Shown here piece after piece: positions 43,824-52,075 of a stretch of 64,000 bases of DNA. Made by a program: the position numbers and the translations under genes. This stretch comes from Ramlibacter monticola. GTDB lineage: Bacteria > Pseudomonadota > Gammaproteobacteria > Burkholderiales > Burkholderiaceae_C. Position 1 is the first letter of the stretch. Each line of letters opens with the position of its first letter. The notes beneath the pieces are model-generated. The model did not search any database. It was not told the DNA's origin and saw only the letters and a program-made list of their open reading frames with translations. The stretch lies in the NCBI RefSeq assembly GCF_016722785.1, contig NZ_JAEQNE010000002.1, forward strand, positions 992,001 to 1,056,000, given 5' to 3'.

Positions 43824-45323
43824 TCAACCAAGGCTCAGCAGGCCTCGCTCGAGGCCCATGGCGAAGGCGTTCAGCACGTTGAGCCGGCCCCAGCCGTAGC
43901 GGTGGTCCTGGCCGTTCTCGCCCAGTTCGTGGACCGCGCCAAGCAGCAGGGCGCGCAGGGTCTCGACGCGGTCGCGGCCGGTCGCCAGCCGCAGGTCGGA
44001 ATCGGGTGCGCCGTCCAGGCGGCTCAGCAGGAGGGCCGCCGCGCCGCTCACGTGCGGGCAGGCCATCGAGGTCCCGCTCTCGTAGCCCCAGCTCCCCTTG
44101 CCGACGCAGGAATAGACGTCCACGCCCGGCGCGCACAGGTCGGGCTTGGAATACACCAGGGGAAGCACGGAAGGATCCACGTAGCTGGAGTTGTGGATCA
44201 CCTGGGTGCGACCGCCGCTGAAGGCGGAGATGCCGTCCTGGATGTCGGTGGCGCCGACCGCGAGGGCGAAGACGTCGTTGCCGGGCGAGCCGCTGGTCTG
44301 CAGCCCCTCGTTGCCGATCGCGGCGACCACCATGCAGCCGGCGTTGTGCGCGGCGAGGATGGCGCCGGAATACGTGTCCAGCACGTCCGGCTCCCAGCTC
44401 ACGCCGCCCAGCGACAGGTTGATCACGTCCGCCCCGTTGGTGATCGCCCATTCGATGCCGGCGATGATCTGGGAGTCGTAGCCGCCCAGCCGCCCGAGCA
44501 CCTTGCAGGCCAGCAGGTCCGCCTCGGGGGCCATGCCGATCCAGCGTCCGCTGGCGCGGCCGCCGGCGATGGTGCCGCAGACGTGCGATCCGTGCCCGCC
44601 CTCGTCCCTCGCTTCCTTCACCCCATGGCGGACGATCTTGCCGTTGGTTCCGATCTCGGCGAATTTCTTGACGCGTGCCGCCAGGTCCGGGTGCTGCGCG
44701 TTCACGCCGGTGTCGAGCACCGCCACCTGCACCCCCTTGCCGCGCGCGCCGAAGGCGCCCCAGCACGCCAGCGCGCCGGTCTTCTCGAGGCCCCAGGCGT
44801 GCGCGGTCCTGCGCTCCACCTGCGCCGGCACGTCGCGCGACTGCATCCGCGGCGGCAGCGCGATGCGCCGGTTCGGATGGACCGAGACCTGCGGCGGCAA
44901 CGTCGAGGCCAGCGCGACGAGATCGTCGCGGTCCACTTCGATGGCCGCCGCGCCGGCGAGCTCGAAGATCTGGGGCACGCCGCGCCCGCCCCCCTGCCGC
45001 GCCACCCGCGACAGGCTCAGCACGCTGCTCTCCTGCAGCGGACGCAGCGCCTGCGCCCCGACCGCGCGGGCGTCCGCGATCCGCTGCTCCCGCTCCGCCG
45101 CCCGACCCTTTTCGGGAGTGCGCGCCTTGCGGTGCGGCCCGCGGGACTCGGGCAGGAGGTCGCGGGCGCGAGTCAGCGCTCGCGTCTCCGTCAGCCGGCG
45201 CGCGGCGTCGCCCGCGGCGTCGCACAGGCGCTGCGGTACACCCTGGAAGATCACGGCCAGCTTGCGGGCGTTGTTCTGGTCCAGGATTCTCTCGATCTGC
45301 TTCTCTCGGGTCGGCTTGGCCAT
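43824..45323 (-). CDS. S8 (subtilisin-like) serine peptidase without signal peptide
   Basis: This 499-residue protein has the complete subtilisin triad: D in VQVAVLDTGVN (about residue 204), H in GGHGSHVCGTIAGG (about 244) and S in SGTSMACPHVSGAAAL (about 429); the oxyanion asparagine lies in AAIGNEG. The catalytic core is about 300 residues. The N-terminal 190 residues are hydrophilic and arginine-rich (predicted coiled or disordered to about 130) with an I9-like piece near AAAIEVDRDDLVALASTLPPQV. There is no Sec signal, so the enzyme is probably cytoplasmic or secreted by another route. It is upstream of the small inhibitor-like gene. Confidence 0.93.
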   Translation of the reverse strand: MAKPTREKQIERILDQNNARKLAVIFQGVPQRLCDAAGDAARRLTETRALTRARDLLPESRGPHRKARTPEKGRAAEREQRIADARAVGAQALRPLQESSVLSLSRVARQGGGRGVPQIFELAGAAAIEVDRDDLVALASTLPPQVSVHPNRRIALPPRMQSRDVPAQVERRTAHAWGLEKTGALACWGAFGARGKGVQVAVLDTGVNAQHPDLAARVKKFAEIGTNGKIVRHGVKEARDEGGHGSHVCGTIAGGRASGRWIGMAPEADLLACKVLGRLGGYDSQIIAGIEWAITNGADVINLSLGGVSWEPDVLDTYSGAILAAHNAGCMVVAAIGNEGLQTSGSPGNDVFALAVGATDIQDGISAFSGGRTQVIHNSSYVDPSVLPLVYSKPDLCAPGVDVYSCVGKGSWGYESGTSMACPHVSGAAALLLSRLDGAPDSDLRLATGRDRVETLRALLLGAVHELGENGQDHRYGWGRLNVLNAFAMGLERGLLSLG

Positions 45324-45388
45324 GGCTCCTCCCTTTCGGCGGCCATTTTGCGGGAGGACCTAAACCGCGCGCTGCGTGCCTGGATGTA

Positions 45389-45964
45389 ATGTCCGAGTCA
45401 CGCAACATGGAAACTTCCGCCGACTTCGACCGCCTCCTTGCCGAAGGCCTGGCCGCCAGCCGCCAGGGCGAGGGCGAGTCCGCCATGGCGCTGTTCCAGC
45501 GCGCGAGCGAGGCCGATCCCGCTTCGGCCCTGCCGCACTTCCTGCTCGCTTCCGAACAGGCCAGCGCGGGCGACTTCGCCCGGGCCGAGCTGGCGTTCGC
45601 CAAGGCCCTGCTGCTGGCGCCCGATTTCGCCCTGGCGCGCTACCAGCTCGGGCTGCTGCAATTCAGCTCCGCCCGCGCCCCGGTGGCGCTCCTCACCTGG
45701 CAGCCGCTGTTCTCGCTGCCCGAAGAAGAAGCCCTGCTGCACTTCGTCCGCGGCTTCTCCGCCCTGGCGCAGGAGGCCCCCGGCGAGTCGCTGGCCCACT
45801 TCCGCCGTGGCCTCGCCTGCACGCCGGCCAACCCGGCGCTGTGCACCGACATCCTCCAGGTCGTGGAGGCCGTCGAGCGGCTCGCCGCCGGCACGCCGCC
45901 CGCCAGCGAAGACGCCCCGGCCAGCCACGTGTTGCTGTCCGCGTACTCGCGCGGCCTGCACTGA
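45389..45964 (+). CDS. Tetratricopeptide-like helical repeat protein
   Basis: This 191-residue protein is made of helical repeats: AEGLAASRQGEGESAMALFQRASEADPASALPHFLLASEQASAGDFARAELAFAKALLLAPDFALARYQLGLLQF matches at least two TPR units with the A-x-x-x-A and P-at-end pattern. A third weaker repeat follows (GFSALAQEAPGESLAHFRRGLACTPANPALC). It may act as a scaffold. The start at ATG 45389 has no strong ribosome site; ATG 45407 is an alternative. It is divergent from the protease and is followed two bases later by another small gene, so the two form a unit. Confidence 0.75.
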   Translation: MSESRNMETSADFDRLLAEGLAASRQGEGESAMALFQRASEADPASALPHFLLASEQASAGDFARAELAFAKALLLAPDFALARYQLGLLQFSSARAPVALLTWQPLFSLPEEEALLHFVRGFSALAQEAPGESLAHFRRGLACTPANPALCTDILQVVEAVERLAAGTPPASEDAPASHVLLSAYSRGLH

Positions 45965-45966
45965 AC

Positions 45967-46347
45967 ATGGGCACCATCGTTCCCAGCCAGCGGCTGGCCG
46001 CCGCGGTCCGTGCCCAGCTGGCCCCGCTGCAGGAGCGCGCGGCAGCGCGGCCCGGTATCGGCGCGCCCGCCGAAGGCACCCGCCGCAAGCCGCACGAGGT
46101 GTCGGTGGCCATGGCCCGGCGCATCGCCGCGCTCGCGCCGGAAGACCCGGACCGTCCCCGCAAGGCGGTGCGCATCTACCTCGAAGCGGAACTCGCGCGC
46201 GAATTCGGGGCAGGCCTGCTGAACGACCCGCAGTTTCCCGCCCTGCTCGATGCCGTGCAGGAGCGCATGCAGGAAGACGCGCAGACGGCCGGCGCCGTCG
46301 CCGCCCTGGCCAGGCTGCTGCTGGCCGGAAAGCCGCGCGCCGCCTGA
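45967..46347 (+). CDS. Uncharacterised small protein in a TPR-gene unit
   Basis: I do not recognise this 126-residue protein. It is hydrophilic, mostly helical, arginine/alanine-rich, without signal peptide or membrane helix. Its first part is a basic coil (AAAVRAQLAPLQERAAARPG) and its second half has repeated amphipathic helices (ARRIAALAPEDPDRPRKAVRIYLEAELAREFG, then LDAVQERMQEDAQTAGAVAALARLLLAG). The start lies two bases behind the stop of the TPR gene, so the two are co-translated and likely work together. It converges with the substrate-binding protein gene, five bases from its stop. Confidence 0.65.
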   Translation: MGTIVPSQRLAAAVRAQLAPLQERAAARPGIGAPAEGTRRKPHEVSVAMARRIAALAPEDPDRPRKAVRIYLEAELAREFGAGLLNDPQFPALLDAVQERMQEDAQTAGAVAALARLLLAGKPRAA

Positions 46348-46352
46348 GGCGC

Positions 46353-47369
46353 TCAGCGCGGCAGCGATTCCACCTCGCGCACCCAGCGGTCCACCAGCCG
46401 CCGGCGCTCCGCCGCCTTGCCGTATTTCTCGAAGTCGTACTTGATCAGGCGCACGTTCTCCAGCGTCGGGATGCGCGGGTCGGGCCGGAAGGTCTTGTTG
46501 GCCGGCACCTGCAGGCTGTTGGCACGCGCGCCGATCTGCTGGCCCGCGGGGCTCATGAGCCAGTCGTAGTAGCGTTTCGCCTCCGCGCGGTTGCGCGCGC
46601 CCTTGACCAGCGCGATGCCGCCGATCTCGTAGGGCGTGCCCTCGCAAGGCGCGGCGGAGAGCACGGGGAACTTGTTGGTCAGGCGCTCGTTGTCGAACCC
46701 GAAGAGGAAGCTCACCCCGATGGCGACCTCGCCCTTGGCGACGCTGCGCGCCTGCGCGGTGCCGCTGCGGGTGTACTGGGTGACGTTGCGGTGCAGCTTC
46801 TTCAGGTAGTCGAAGGCCGCGTCCTCGCCCATCATCTGCACCAGCCCCGCCAGGATGGTGTAGCCGGTGCCGCTGGAGCCGGGATGCGAGGTCTCGATCT
46901 CGCCCCGGTAGCGCGGATCGAGCAGGTCCTTCCAGCACTTCGGCGCCGGCAGCTTCTTCTTCTTCAGCACTTCCTCGTTCCAGCCGAAGCCGATCGCGCT
47001 GGTGTAGAAGCCGCCCACGTGGTTGCCGCTCATGGCGTACTGGCGCACCGCCCACCCGTGCAGGTCGCCCAGGTAGTCGGGCCGGTAGGGCTCCAGCAGG
47101 CCCACTTCGGCCGCCTGGTAGAAGGGATCGCCGGTGCCGCCCCACCACAGGTCGGTCTTCGGGTTCGCCGCTTCGGCGCGCAGTTGCGCCAGCGCCTCGC
47201 CGGTGGGCTTGCGCGTCTGCAGCACGCGGATGCCGGTGGCCTTGCCGAATTCCTGCGCGGCCAGTTCGCACCAGGACTGGTCGGTGCTGCAGATCGCGTT
47301 GACGGTGCCCTGCGCGTGCGCGGCGCCGCAGGCCAGGGCCAGCAGGGCCAGGATGCGGGTCGGCTTCAT
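46353..47369 (-). CDS. Periplasmic substrate-binding protein (ABC iron/phosphonate-type)
   Basis: The 338-residue protein starts with a signal peptide (MKPTRILALLALACGAAHAQ). The mature part begins VNAICSTDQSWCELAAQEFGKATGIRV, a type II periplasmic binding fold similar to ferric-iron (FutA/AfuA) and 2-aminoethylphosphonate binding proteins. Other signatures are TDLWWGGTGDPFYQAAEVGLL, and IGFGWNEEVLKKKKLPAPKCWKDLLDPRYRGEI. I see no clear iron-binding tyrosine pair, so the ligand is open. There are no permease or ATPase genes beside it, so its transporter is encoded elsewhere or it is an orphan receptor. It lies 19 bases behind the pseudouridine synthase gene. Confidence 0.88.
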   Translation of the reverse strand: MKPTRILALLALACGAAHAQGTVNAICSTDQSWCELAAQEFGKATGIRVLQTRKPTGEALAQLRAEAANPKTDLWWGGTGDPFYQAAEVGLLEPYRPDYLGDLHGWAVRQYAMSGNHVGGFYTSAIGFGWNEEVLKKKKLPAPKCWKDLLDPRYRGEIETSHPGSSGTGYTILAGLVQMMGEDAAFDYLKKLHRNVTQYTRSGTAQARSVAKGEVAIGVSFLFGFDNERLTNKFPVLSAAPCEGTPYEIGGIALVKGARNRAEAKRYYDWLMSPAGQQIGARANSLQVPANKTFRPDPRIPTLENVRLIKYDFEKYGKAAERRRLVDRWVREVESLPR

Positions 47370-47388
47370 GGCGGTTCCTCCCGTCGGT

Positions 47389-48156
47389 TCAGAAGCGCTC
47401 GTGCGGCCCCAGGTAGCGCCATTGCCCCAGGGGCAGCTGCCCCAGCGTCACCCGCCCGATGCGCACCCGCTTGAGGCCCATCACCTTCAGCCCCACCGCC
47501 TCGCACATGCGCCGGATCTGGCGCTTCTTGCCTTCGTTGAGCACGAAGCGCAGTTGCTCGGGGTTCTGCCAGTCCACCCTGGCGGGCTTGAGCGGCTGGC
47601 CGTCGAGGCTGAGGCCGTGGCGCAGGCGGGCCAGCTGCGCGGGCGGGAACGCCGCCTGCACGTCCGTCGCCACCGCGCCGAAGGCCACGCGCACCAGGTA
47701 TTCCTTCTCGATCGTCGAATCCTCGGCGATCAGCTGGCGGGCCACGCGCCCGTCCTGCGTCAGCACCAGCAGGCCGGTGGAGTCGATGTCCAGCCGTCCC
47801 GCCGGCACCAGGCTCTGGAGCTGCGAGGGCGCGAAGCGCCGCGGCGAGAGGTCCCCCTTCCAGCGGCTGCGGGGCTGCACCAGCACCTTGGCGGGCTCGT
47901 AGCCGTCCTCCGCCTGCCCGCTGACGTAGCCGACCGGCTTGTGCAGCAGGATGGTGACCTGCTCGCGCTGCTGCCCGCGGGCCTTGGGGTCGACTTCGAT
48001 GCGAGCGTCCGGGCCGACCTGCAGGCCCATGGGCGCCACCTGGCCGTTCACCTTCACCCAGCCGCGCGCGATCCACTCGTCGGCCTCGCGGCGCGAGCAC
48101 AGGCCGAGGTCGGCCATGCGTTTGTTCAGGCGGGTGGTGCTGGGTTCGGTCGTCAT
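47389..48156 (-). CDS. RsuA/RluB/RluF-family rRNA pseudouridine synthase
   Basis: The 255-residue protein has an N-terminal S4 RNA-binding domain (RLNKRMADLGLCSRREADEWIARGWVKVNG) and the pseudouridine synthase domain. GRLDIDSTGLLVLTQDG (about residues 121-137) contains the catalytic aspartate (RLD), followed by KEYLVRV and the final EGKKRQIRRMCEAVGLKV signature. The size is typical of RluF or RsuA, which modify 23S or 16S rRNA respectively. The subgroup looks nearest RluF, the 23S uridine synthase, but I cannot separate it securely. It lies upstream of the binding-protein gene, with no evident functional link. Confidence 0.92.
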   Translation of the reverse strand: MTTEPSTTRLNKRMADLGLCSRREADEWIARGWVKVNGQVAPMGLQVGPDARIEVDPKARGQQREQVTILLHKPVGYVSGQAEDGYEPAKVLVQPRSRWKGDLSPRRFAPSQLQSLVPAGRLDIDSTGLLVLTQDGRVARQLIAEDSTIEKEYLVRVAFGAVATDVQAAFPPAQLARLRHGLSLDGQPLKPARVDWQNPEQLRFVLNEGKKRQIRRMCEAVGLKVMGLKRVRIGRVTLGQLPLGQWRYLGPHERF

Positions 48157-48215
48157 GGGAAGGCACGATTGTGCACAGGCGCGCCCGCCGGCGGCTGCTT
48201 CGGTACGATCCCGCC

Positions 48216-48800
48216 ATGCCGTGGCTCGTCGCGCTGCTCCTCGCGCTCCTCCTGGGGAGCTGGGCGGCATGGTCGCGCGGCCTGCAGGCGGTGGCGGCCG
48301 TCCTCGCCGTCGCCGCGTTCGCGCTGGCCTTCGTGGTGGGGCGGCGCATCGAGGCCCAGCGCGACGCCGACTGGGCCGCCGCCGCCCGCGCGGTGCAAGG
48401 GACGTTCCGTGCAGGAGACGCCGGCTACTGCGCCGGCTTCGGCCGGCCGGCGCCCTGGGATGCGTGGGCGCGCGACGGCGAGCTGCAATGCACGCGCGTC
48501 ATCGACGGGGCCGGCGCCAGCCCGCCCTTCGCGCTGGTGCAGATCCGCTATTCGGTGCGGGAGTCGCGCGGCGAGGAGCATCCGGACAGCTGGTACGAGG
48601 TCACCGTGGCGGTGGTGCGACGCCCGGGGGCCGCGGGGCTGCCGCAACTGCAGGACGTGCCGGCGCCCGCCGGCCATGCCGCCGTGCACAACGGGCAGTC
48701 GGTGTTCGTCTGGAAAAAAGCGAACCGCGGCGCGGGCGCATCGCTGACGGCGGACGAATTGCCCGCCTTGCTGGACACCGCCCGCCACCTCGCGCCCTAG
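48216..48800 (+). CDS. Uncharacterised protein with N-terminal membrane helices
   Basis: The 194-residue protein has two close hydrophobic segments at the start (about residues 3-17 and 24-42) and a soluble remainder with a cysteine pair (GYCAGF ... LQCTRV, about 71 and 94), possibly a periplasmic domain. Nothing in it matches a family I can name. It starts divergently from the pseudouridine synthase, 59 bases apart, and converges on the Crp/Fnr gene with 11 bases between stops. Function unknown. Confidence 0.7.
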   Translation: MPWLVALLLALLLGSWAAWSRGLQAVAAVLAVAAFALAFVVGRRIEAQRDADWAAAARAVQGTFRAGDAGYCAGFGRPAPWDAWARDGELQCTRVIDGAGASPPFALVQIRYSVRESRGEEHPDSWYEVTVAVVRRPGAAGLPQLQDVPAPAGHAAVHNGQSVFVWKKANRGAGASLTADELPALLDTARHLAP

Positions 48801-48811
48801 GGGCTGGGCTC

Positions 48812-49576
48812 CTAGACGGCGGCGGAGACCTTCAGCGGCTGGCCGGCCAGCTTGATCCGCGGCGCCGGCATGGCGGTGCGCAGCGCCTGCATGTCCAGCA
48901 CCCGCAGGCCGCCGTATTCGACCTGGATGATGCCCTGCTCCTGCAGGGTGGCCAGCGCCTCGTTGACGCGCTGGCGGGACAGGCCGACCAGGTAGGCGAG
49001 TTCCTGCTGCGTGATACGCAGCACCTCGCCCACGCCGGGGAACAGCACCGCGTTGAACAGCGCCGCCAGGCTGCGCGCCACCCGCAGGTCGGGGTTGCTC
49101 ATGCGGTCGATTTCGCGTGCCGCGATGAACTGGCCCAGCCGCTCGTTCAGCTGGTTCATCACGAAGCGGTTGAAGCCGATCGAGTGATCGAGCAGCCAGT
49201 GGAAGGTGTCCGCCGGCAGGCCGGCCACCACGCTCTTGCGCAGGGCCTGCACGTTGTACCGGTAGGTCTCGCGCTTCAGCACCGTGCCTTCGCCGAACCA
49301 GCCGCCCGGGGGCAGGCCGCTGAAGGTGATGCTCTGGCCCTGCTCGTTGTCGTTGCTCATCTTGAGCAGGCCTTCGATCACGCCGAACCAGTAGGTCACC
49401 GGCCGGCCCACGCGGCACACATAGTCGCCGGGCAGGGCGTCGCCCACCTTGATCTGCGGTATGGCGCGTTCGCGTTCTTCGGGCAGCAGGACCGCAACCC
49501 AGGGAATGCCGGCGAGTTCCGCCGGCGTGGGATCGCGCCTCCGCTGGTGCAGTGTAAGTTCGGCCGGCATCATCAT
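48812..49576 (-). CDS. Crp/Fnr-family transcriptional regulator
   Basis: This 254-residue protein has a cyclic-nucleotide-binding-type sensor (GDYVCRVGRPVTYWFGVIEGLLKMS, then GGWFGEGTVLKRETYRYNVQAL, about residues 48-120), a dimer helix and a C-terminal winged helix: LRITQQELAYLVGLSRQRVNEALATLQEQGIIQVEYGGLRVLD (about 188-232). The SRQRV recognition helix is Crp-like. No Fnr cysteine motif exists, so it is not an iron-sulphur oxygen sensor. I chose ATG 49576 (AGGG eight bases upstream) over a TTG at 49630 that would overlap the upstream gene. It lies behind the orphan ATPase gene, 37 bases away. Confidence 0.9.
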   Translation of the reverse strand: MMMPAELTLHQRRRDPTPAELAGIPWVAVLLPEERERAIPQIKVGDALPGDYVCRVGRPVTYWFGVIEGLLKMSNDNEQGQSITFSGLPPGGWFGEGTVLKRETYRYNVQALRKSVVAGLPADTFHWLLDHSIGFNRFVMNQLNERLGQFIAAREIDRMSNPDLRVARSLAALFNAVLFPGVGEVLRITQQELAYLVGLSRQRVNEALATLQEQGIIQVEYGGLRVLDMQALRTAMPAPRIKLAGQPLKVSAAV

Positions 49577-49613
49577 TTCCGCAACCCTGATGGAGATGTT
49601 GATCCCATTCTCA

Positions 49614-52001
49614 TCAGCGGCAGCTTGCAAGTACCTGCTTTAGATCAAGGTGTCCTTGCATCGTCTTCTCTAGGGCATCCTGTTCCAGGGTAGTCATGCC
49701 GTCCGACACCGCCAAACGGAGGATTTCATCGGCGGGCGATTTCTGCTGGATGGCCTTCTTCACCGCCGGCGTGTTGACCAGCATCTCGTACACGCCCAGG
49801 CGGCCCTTGTAGCCGCTCTGGTCGCATTCGGGGCAGCCGCCCGGTGCGTACAGCGTGATCTGGCCCTCGGCGTTGCCGTAGCGCGAACGCCAGCGCGCCG
49901 CGATCTCCTCCGGCGGCTGCCCCGTCTCGCGGCAGTACTCGTGCGCCAGCGCGTCGACCTCTTCCGCGCTCGCCGGGTGGGGCCGCTTGCATTGGCACAG
50001 CTTGCGCACCAGGCGCTGGCCGACCACCCCCAGCAGGGCGTCGGAGAAGTTGAACGGGTCTACTTCCAGGTCCAGCAGGCGCTGCACGCTTTCCACGGCG
50101 CTGTTGGTGTGCATGGTGGAGAGCACCAGGTGGCCGGTGAGCGACGCGGCCGTCACGGTGCGCGCGGTTTCGGAGTCGCGCGTCTCGCCCACCATGATCA
50201 CGTCCGGGTCCGCGCGCAGGAAGCTTTTCAGCACCTCGGGGAAGCCCAGTCCCAGCTTGGGGTTGACCTGCACCTGGCACAGCCCGTCCTGCGTGATCTC
50301 CACCGGGTCTTCCACCGTCCAGATCTTGCGGTCCGGCGTGTTGATGTGCGAGAGCAACGAGTGCAGCGTGGTCGTCTTGCCGGAGCCGGTCGGCCCGCAG
50401 ACGAACAGGAGGCCATAGGAGCGCGCGGCCATCGCCTTGAGGTGGTCCAGGGCGCGCGGCGTCAGCGCCAGCTGCTCCAGCGAAAGCGCCCGCGGGGCGG
50501 CCAGGATCCGCAGCACCACGTCTTCCAGGCCGGCCGCCGTCGGGATGGTGACCACCCGCAGCTCGATGTGGCGCGGCCCCCAGTTCTCGAACAGGATGCG
50601 GCCGTCCTGCGGCCGCCGGCGCTCGGAAATGTCGAGTTCCGCCATGATCTTCAGCCGCGCCACGAAGGCGCAGCGGAAGTTGGGCGGCACCTCGATGTAG
50701 GGCTGCAGCACGCCGTCGATGCGGAAGCGCACCCGGCTCGGCTTGTCGTCGGCGCGCGACTCGATGTGGATGTCCGACGCCCCCTGCTCGAAGCCGTCCA
50801 TGATCATCTTGTTGACCAGCCGCACCAGCGTGTTGTCGGACTCGGAGACCGGGTCTTCCTTCACCACCTCCGGCTGCAGGGCGCCTTCCTCGCCGAGGCG
50901 CTGCAGCAGCTGGCTGACCTTCTCGTTGCTGCGGCGCTCGCCGTAGAACTGCTCGATGGCCGCCTCCAGCTCCTGCCGCGTGGCCATGCAGGGATCGACC
51001 TTCAGGCCGGTGAAGAACTCCAGTTCGTGCAGCGCCTCCCAGGACAGCGGGTTCTCCAGCGCCACCGTCATGCGCTTTTCCGATCGGAACAGCGGGATCG
51101 CCAGGTGCTTGCGCGCCAGCTCGGGCCGGATCGTCATCAGCGCGTTGGGGTCGAAGGGGAAGCGGGCCAGGTTCACCGCCGGCACGCCCAGCTGGCTCAC
51201 CATCACCTGCCGGATCACCTCGCGGCTGACGGCGCCCATCTCCACCAGGATCTCGTGCAGCTGCCGGCTCTCGTCCTTCTTCTGGCGCTCCATGCCGTCG
51301 TCGCGCTGCTGCGGCGTGATCACGCCTTCCTGCACCAGCACGTCGGCCAGGTGCTTGCGACTGAGCTTGCGGCGGGCCAGCGCTTCCTCGACTTCCTGGC
51401 GCGTCTCGCTGCGGTCCTTGCCGAAGAATTCGCCGCCGTTGGCCGCCTGCGCGGGCTGGGCCTGCGCCATGTCGTGGACCATCGGGCTCACGTGCTCGCC
51501 CACGCGGTAGTGCGCCACCGCCTGGGCCGGCACGAACCAGCGCAGCACCGCCTCGGCATAGTTCACCACGTACAGGAACAGTCCGGCCTGGCGCGGCAGC
51601 ACCGCGGCGATGTCGCACTGGAGCACGGCGCCATCCTTCAGGCGCACGGTGCAGGCGCGCTTCACGCGCCTGGGGCGCACGGCGACGGCGCCGGGGGGCG
51701 CAGCCAGCGGCACCGGCTCCAGCTCGATCGACCGGGACAGGAACAGGCTGCGGAAATCGCGGAAGGCGAGCGCGCGCTTGCCGCCGGCCTCCGGCTGGAA
51801 GTCCAGCCGGCCGCGCTCGAAGTCGATCGAGAGAATGGTTCCGAGCAGCTTCTCGCCCCCGGTCAGCGTCACCAGCGCGCGCTCGGACTCCTCGCCCGCA
51901 TGGTTGTCGATCACCCGCATGTGGTGCGGGGACGGCCAGGCGAAGGGAGCGAAATCCGGCGTGTCGTCCCCGGCGGGGACGACGTTCGACTGCGTCAACA
52001 T
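49614..52001 (-). CDS. Orphan GspE/PilB-like secretion ATPase with MshEN-type N-terminus
   Basis: This 795-residue protein is a hexameric type II/IV secretion ATPase. After an N-terminal part of about 170 residues not typical of the family, a region of about 180-330 (LADVLVQEGVITPQQRDDG ... LHEILVEMGAVSREVIRQVMVSQLGVPAVNLARF) resembles the MshEN domain that binds c-di-GMP. The ATPase core has CGPTGSGKTTTLHSL, TVEDPVEITQDG, the LRADPDVIMVGETRDSETARTV Asp/His boxes and a C-x-C/CPEC cysteine cluster. No pilin, secretin or inner-membrane partner genes are near, so the machine it drives is unknown. A good AAAGG site supports the start. It is 74 bases downstream of the HD-GYP gene. Confidence 0.92.
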   Translation of the reverse strand: MLTQSNVVPAGDDTPDFAPFAWPSPHHMRVIDNHAGEESERALVTLTGGEKLLGTILSIDFERGRLDFQPEAGGKRALAFRDFRSLFLSRSIELEPVPLAAPPGAVAVRPRRVKRACTVRLKDGAVLQCDIAAVLPRQAGLFLYVVNYAEAVLRWFVPAQAVAHYRVGEHVSPMVHDMAQAQPAQAANGGEFFGKDRSETRQEVEEALARRKLSRKHLADVLVQEGVITPQQRDDGMERQKKDESRQLHEILVEMGAVSREVIRQVMVSQLGVPAVNLARFPFDPNALMTIRPELARKHLAIPLFRSEKRMTVALENPLSWEALHELEFFTGLKVDPCMATRQELEAAIEQFYGERRSNEKVSQLLQRLGEEGALQPEVVKEDPVSESDNTLVRLVNKMIMDGFEQGASDIHIESRADDKPSRVRFRIDGVLQPYIEVPPNFRCAFVARLKIMAELDISERRRPQDGRILFENWGPRHIELRVVTIPTAAGLEDVVLRILAAPRALSLEQLALTPRALDHLKAMAARSYGLLFVCGPTGSGKTTTLHSLLSHINTPDRKIWTVEDPVEITQDGLCQVQVNPKLGLGFPEVLKSFLRADPDVIMVGETRDSETARTVTAASLTGHLVLSTMHTNSAVESVQRLLDLEVDPFNFSDALLGVVGQRLVRKLCQCKRPHPASAEEVDALAHEYCRETGQPPEEIAARWRSRYGNAEGQITLYAPGGCPECDQSGYKGRLGVYEMLVNTPAVKKAIQQKSPADEILRLAVSDGMTTLEQDALEKTMQGHLDLKQVLASCR

Positions 52002-52075
52002 TTCCAACCTTTCTATCCTTGCTGCGGCCGCCGTCTTTCGCGGCGGGAGCGCAGTTCCCAACGACACAACAATCC

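Noticed and set aside
43789..45603. Minus-strand open frame running through the protease gene into the small downstream gene
   Set aside because: Only its last 129 codons look like a protein; the rest is an out-of-frame shadow of the S8 peptidase, whose triad is in another frame.
45640..47271. Long minus-strand frame overlapping the TPR pair and the binding protein
   Set aside because: The binding protein with a signal peptide is in another frame of the same strand; this one has no recognisable features.
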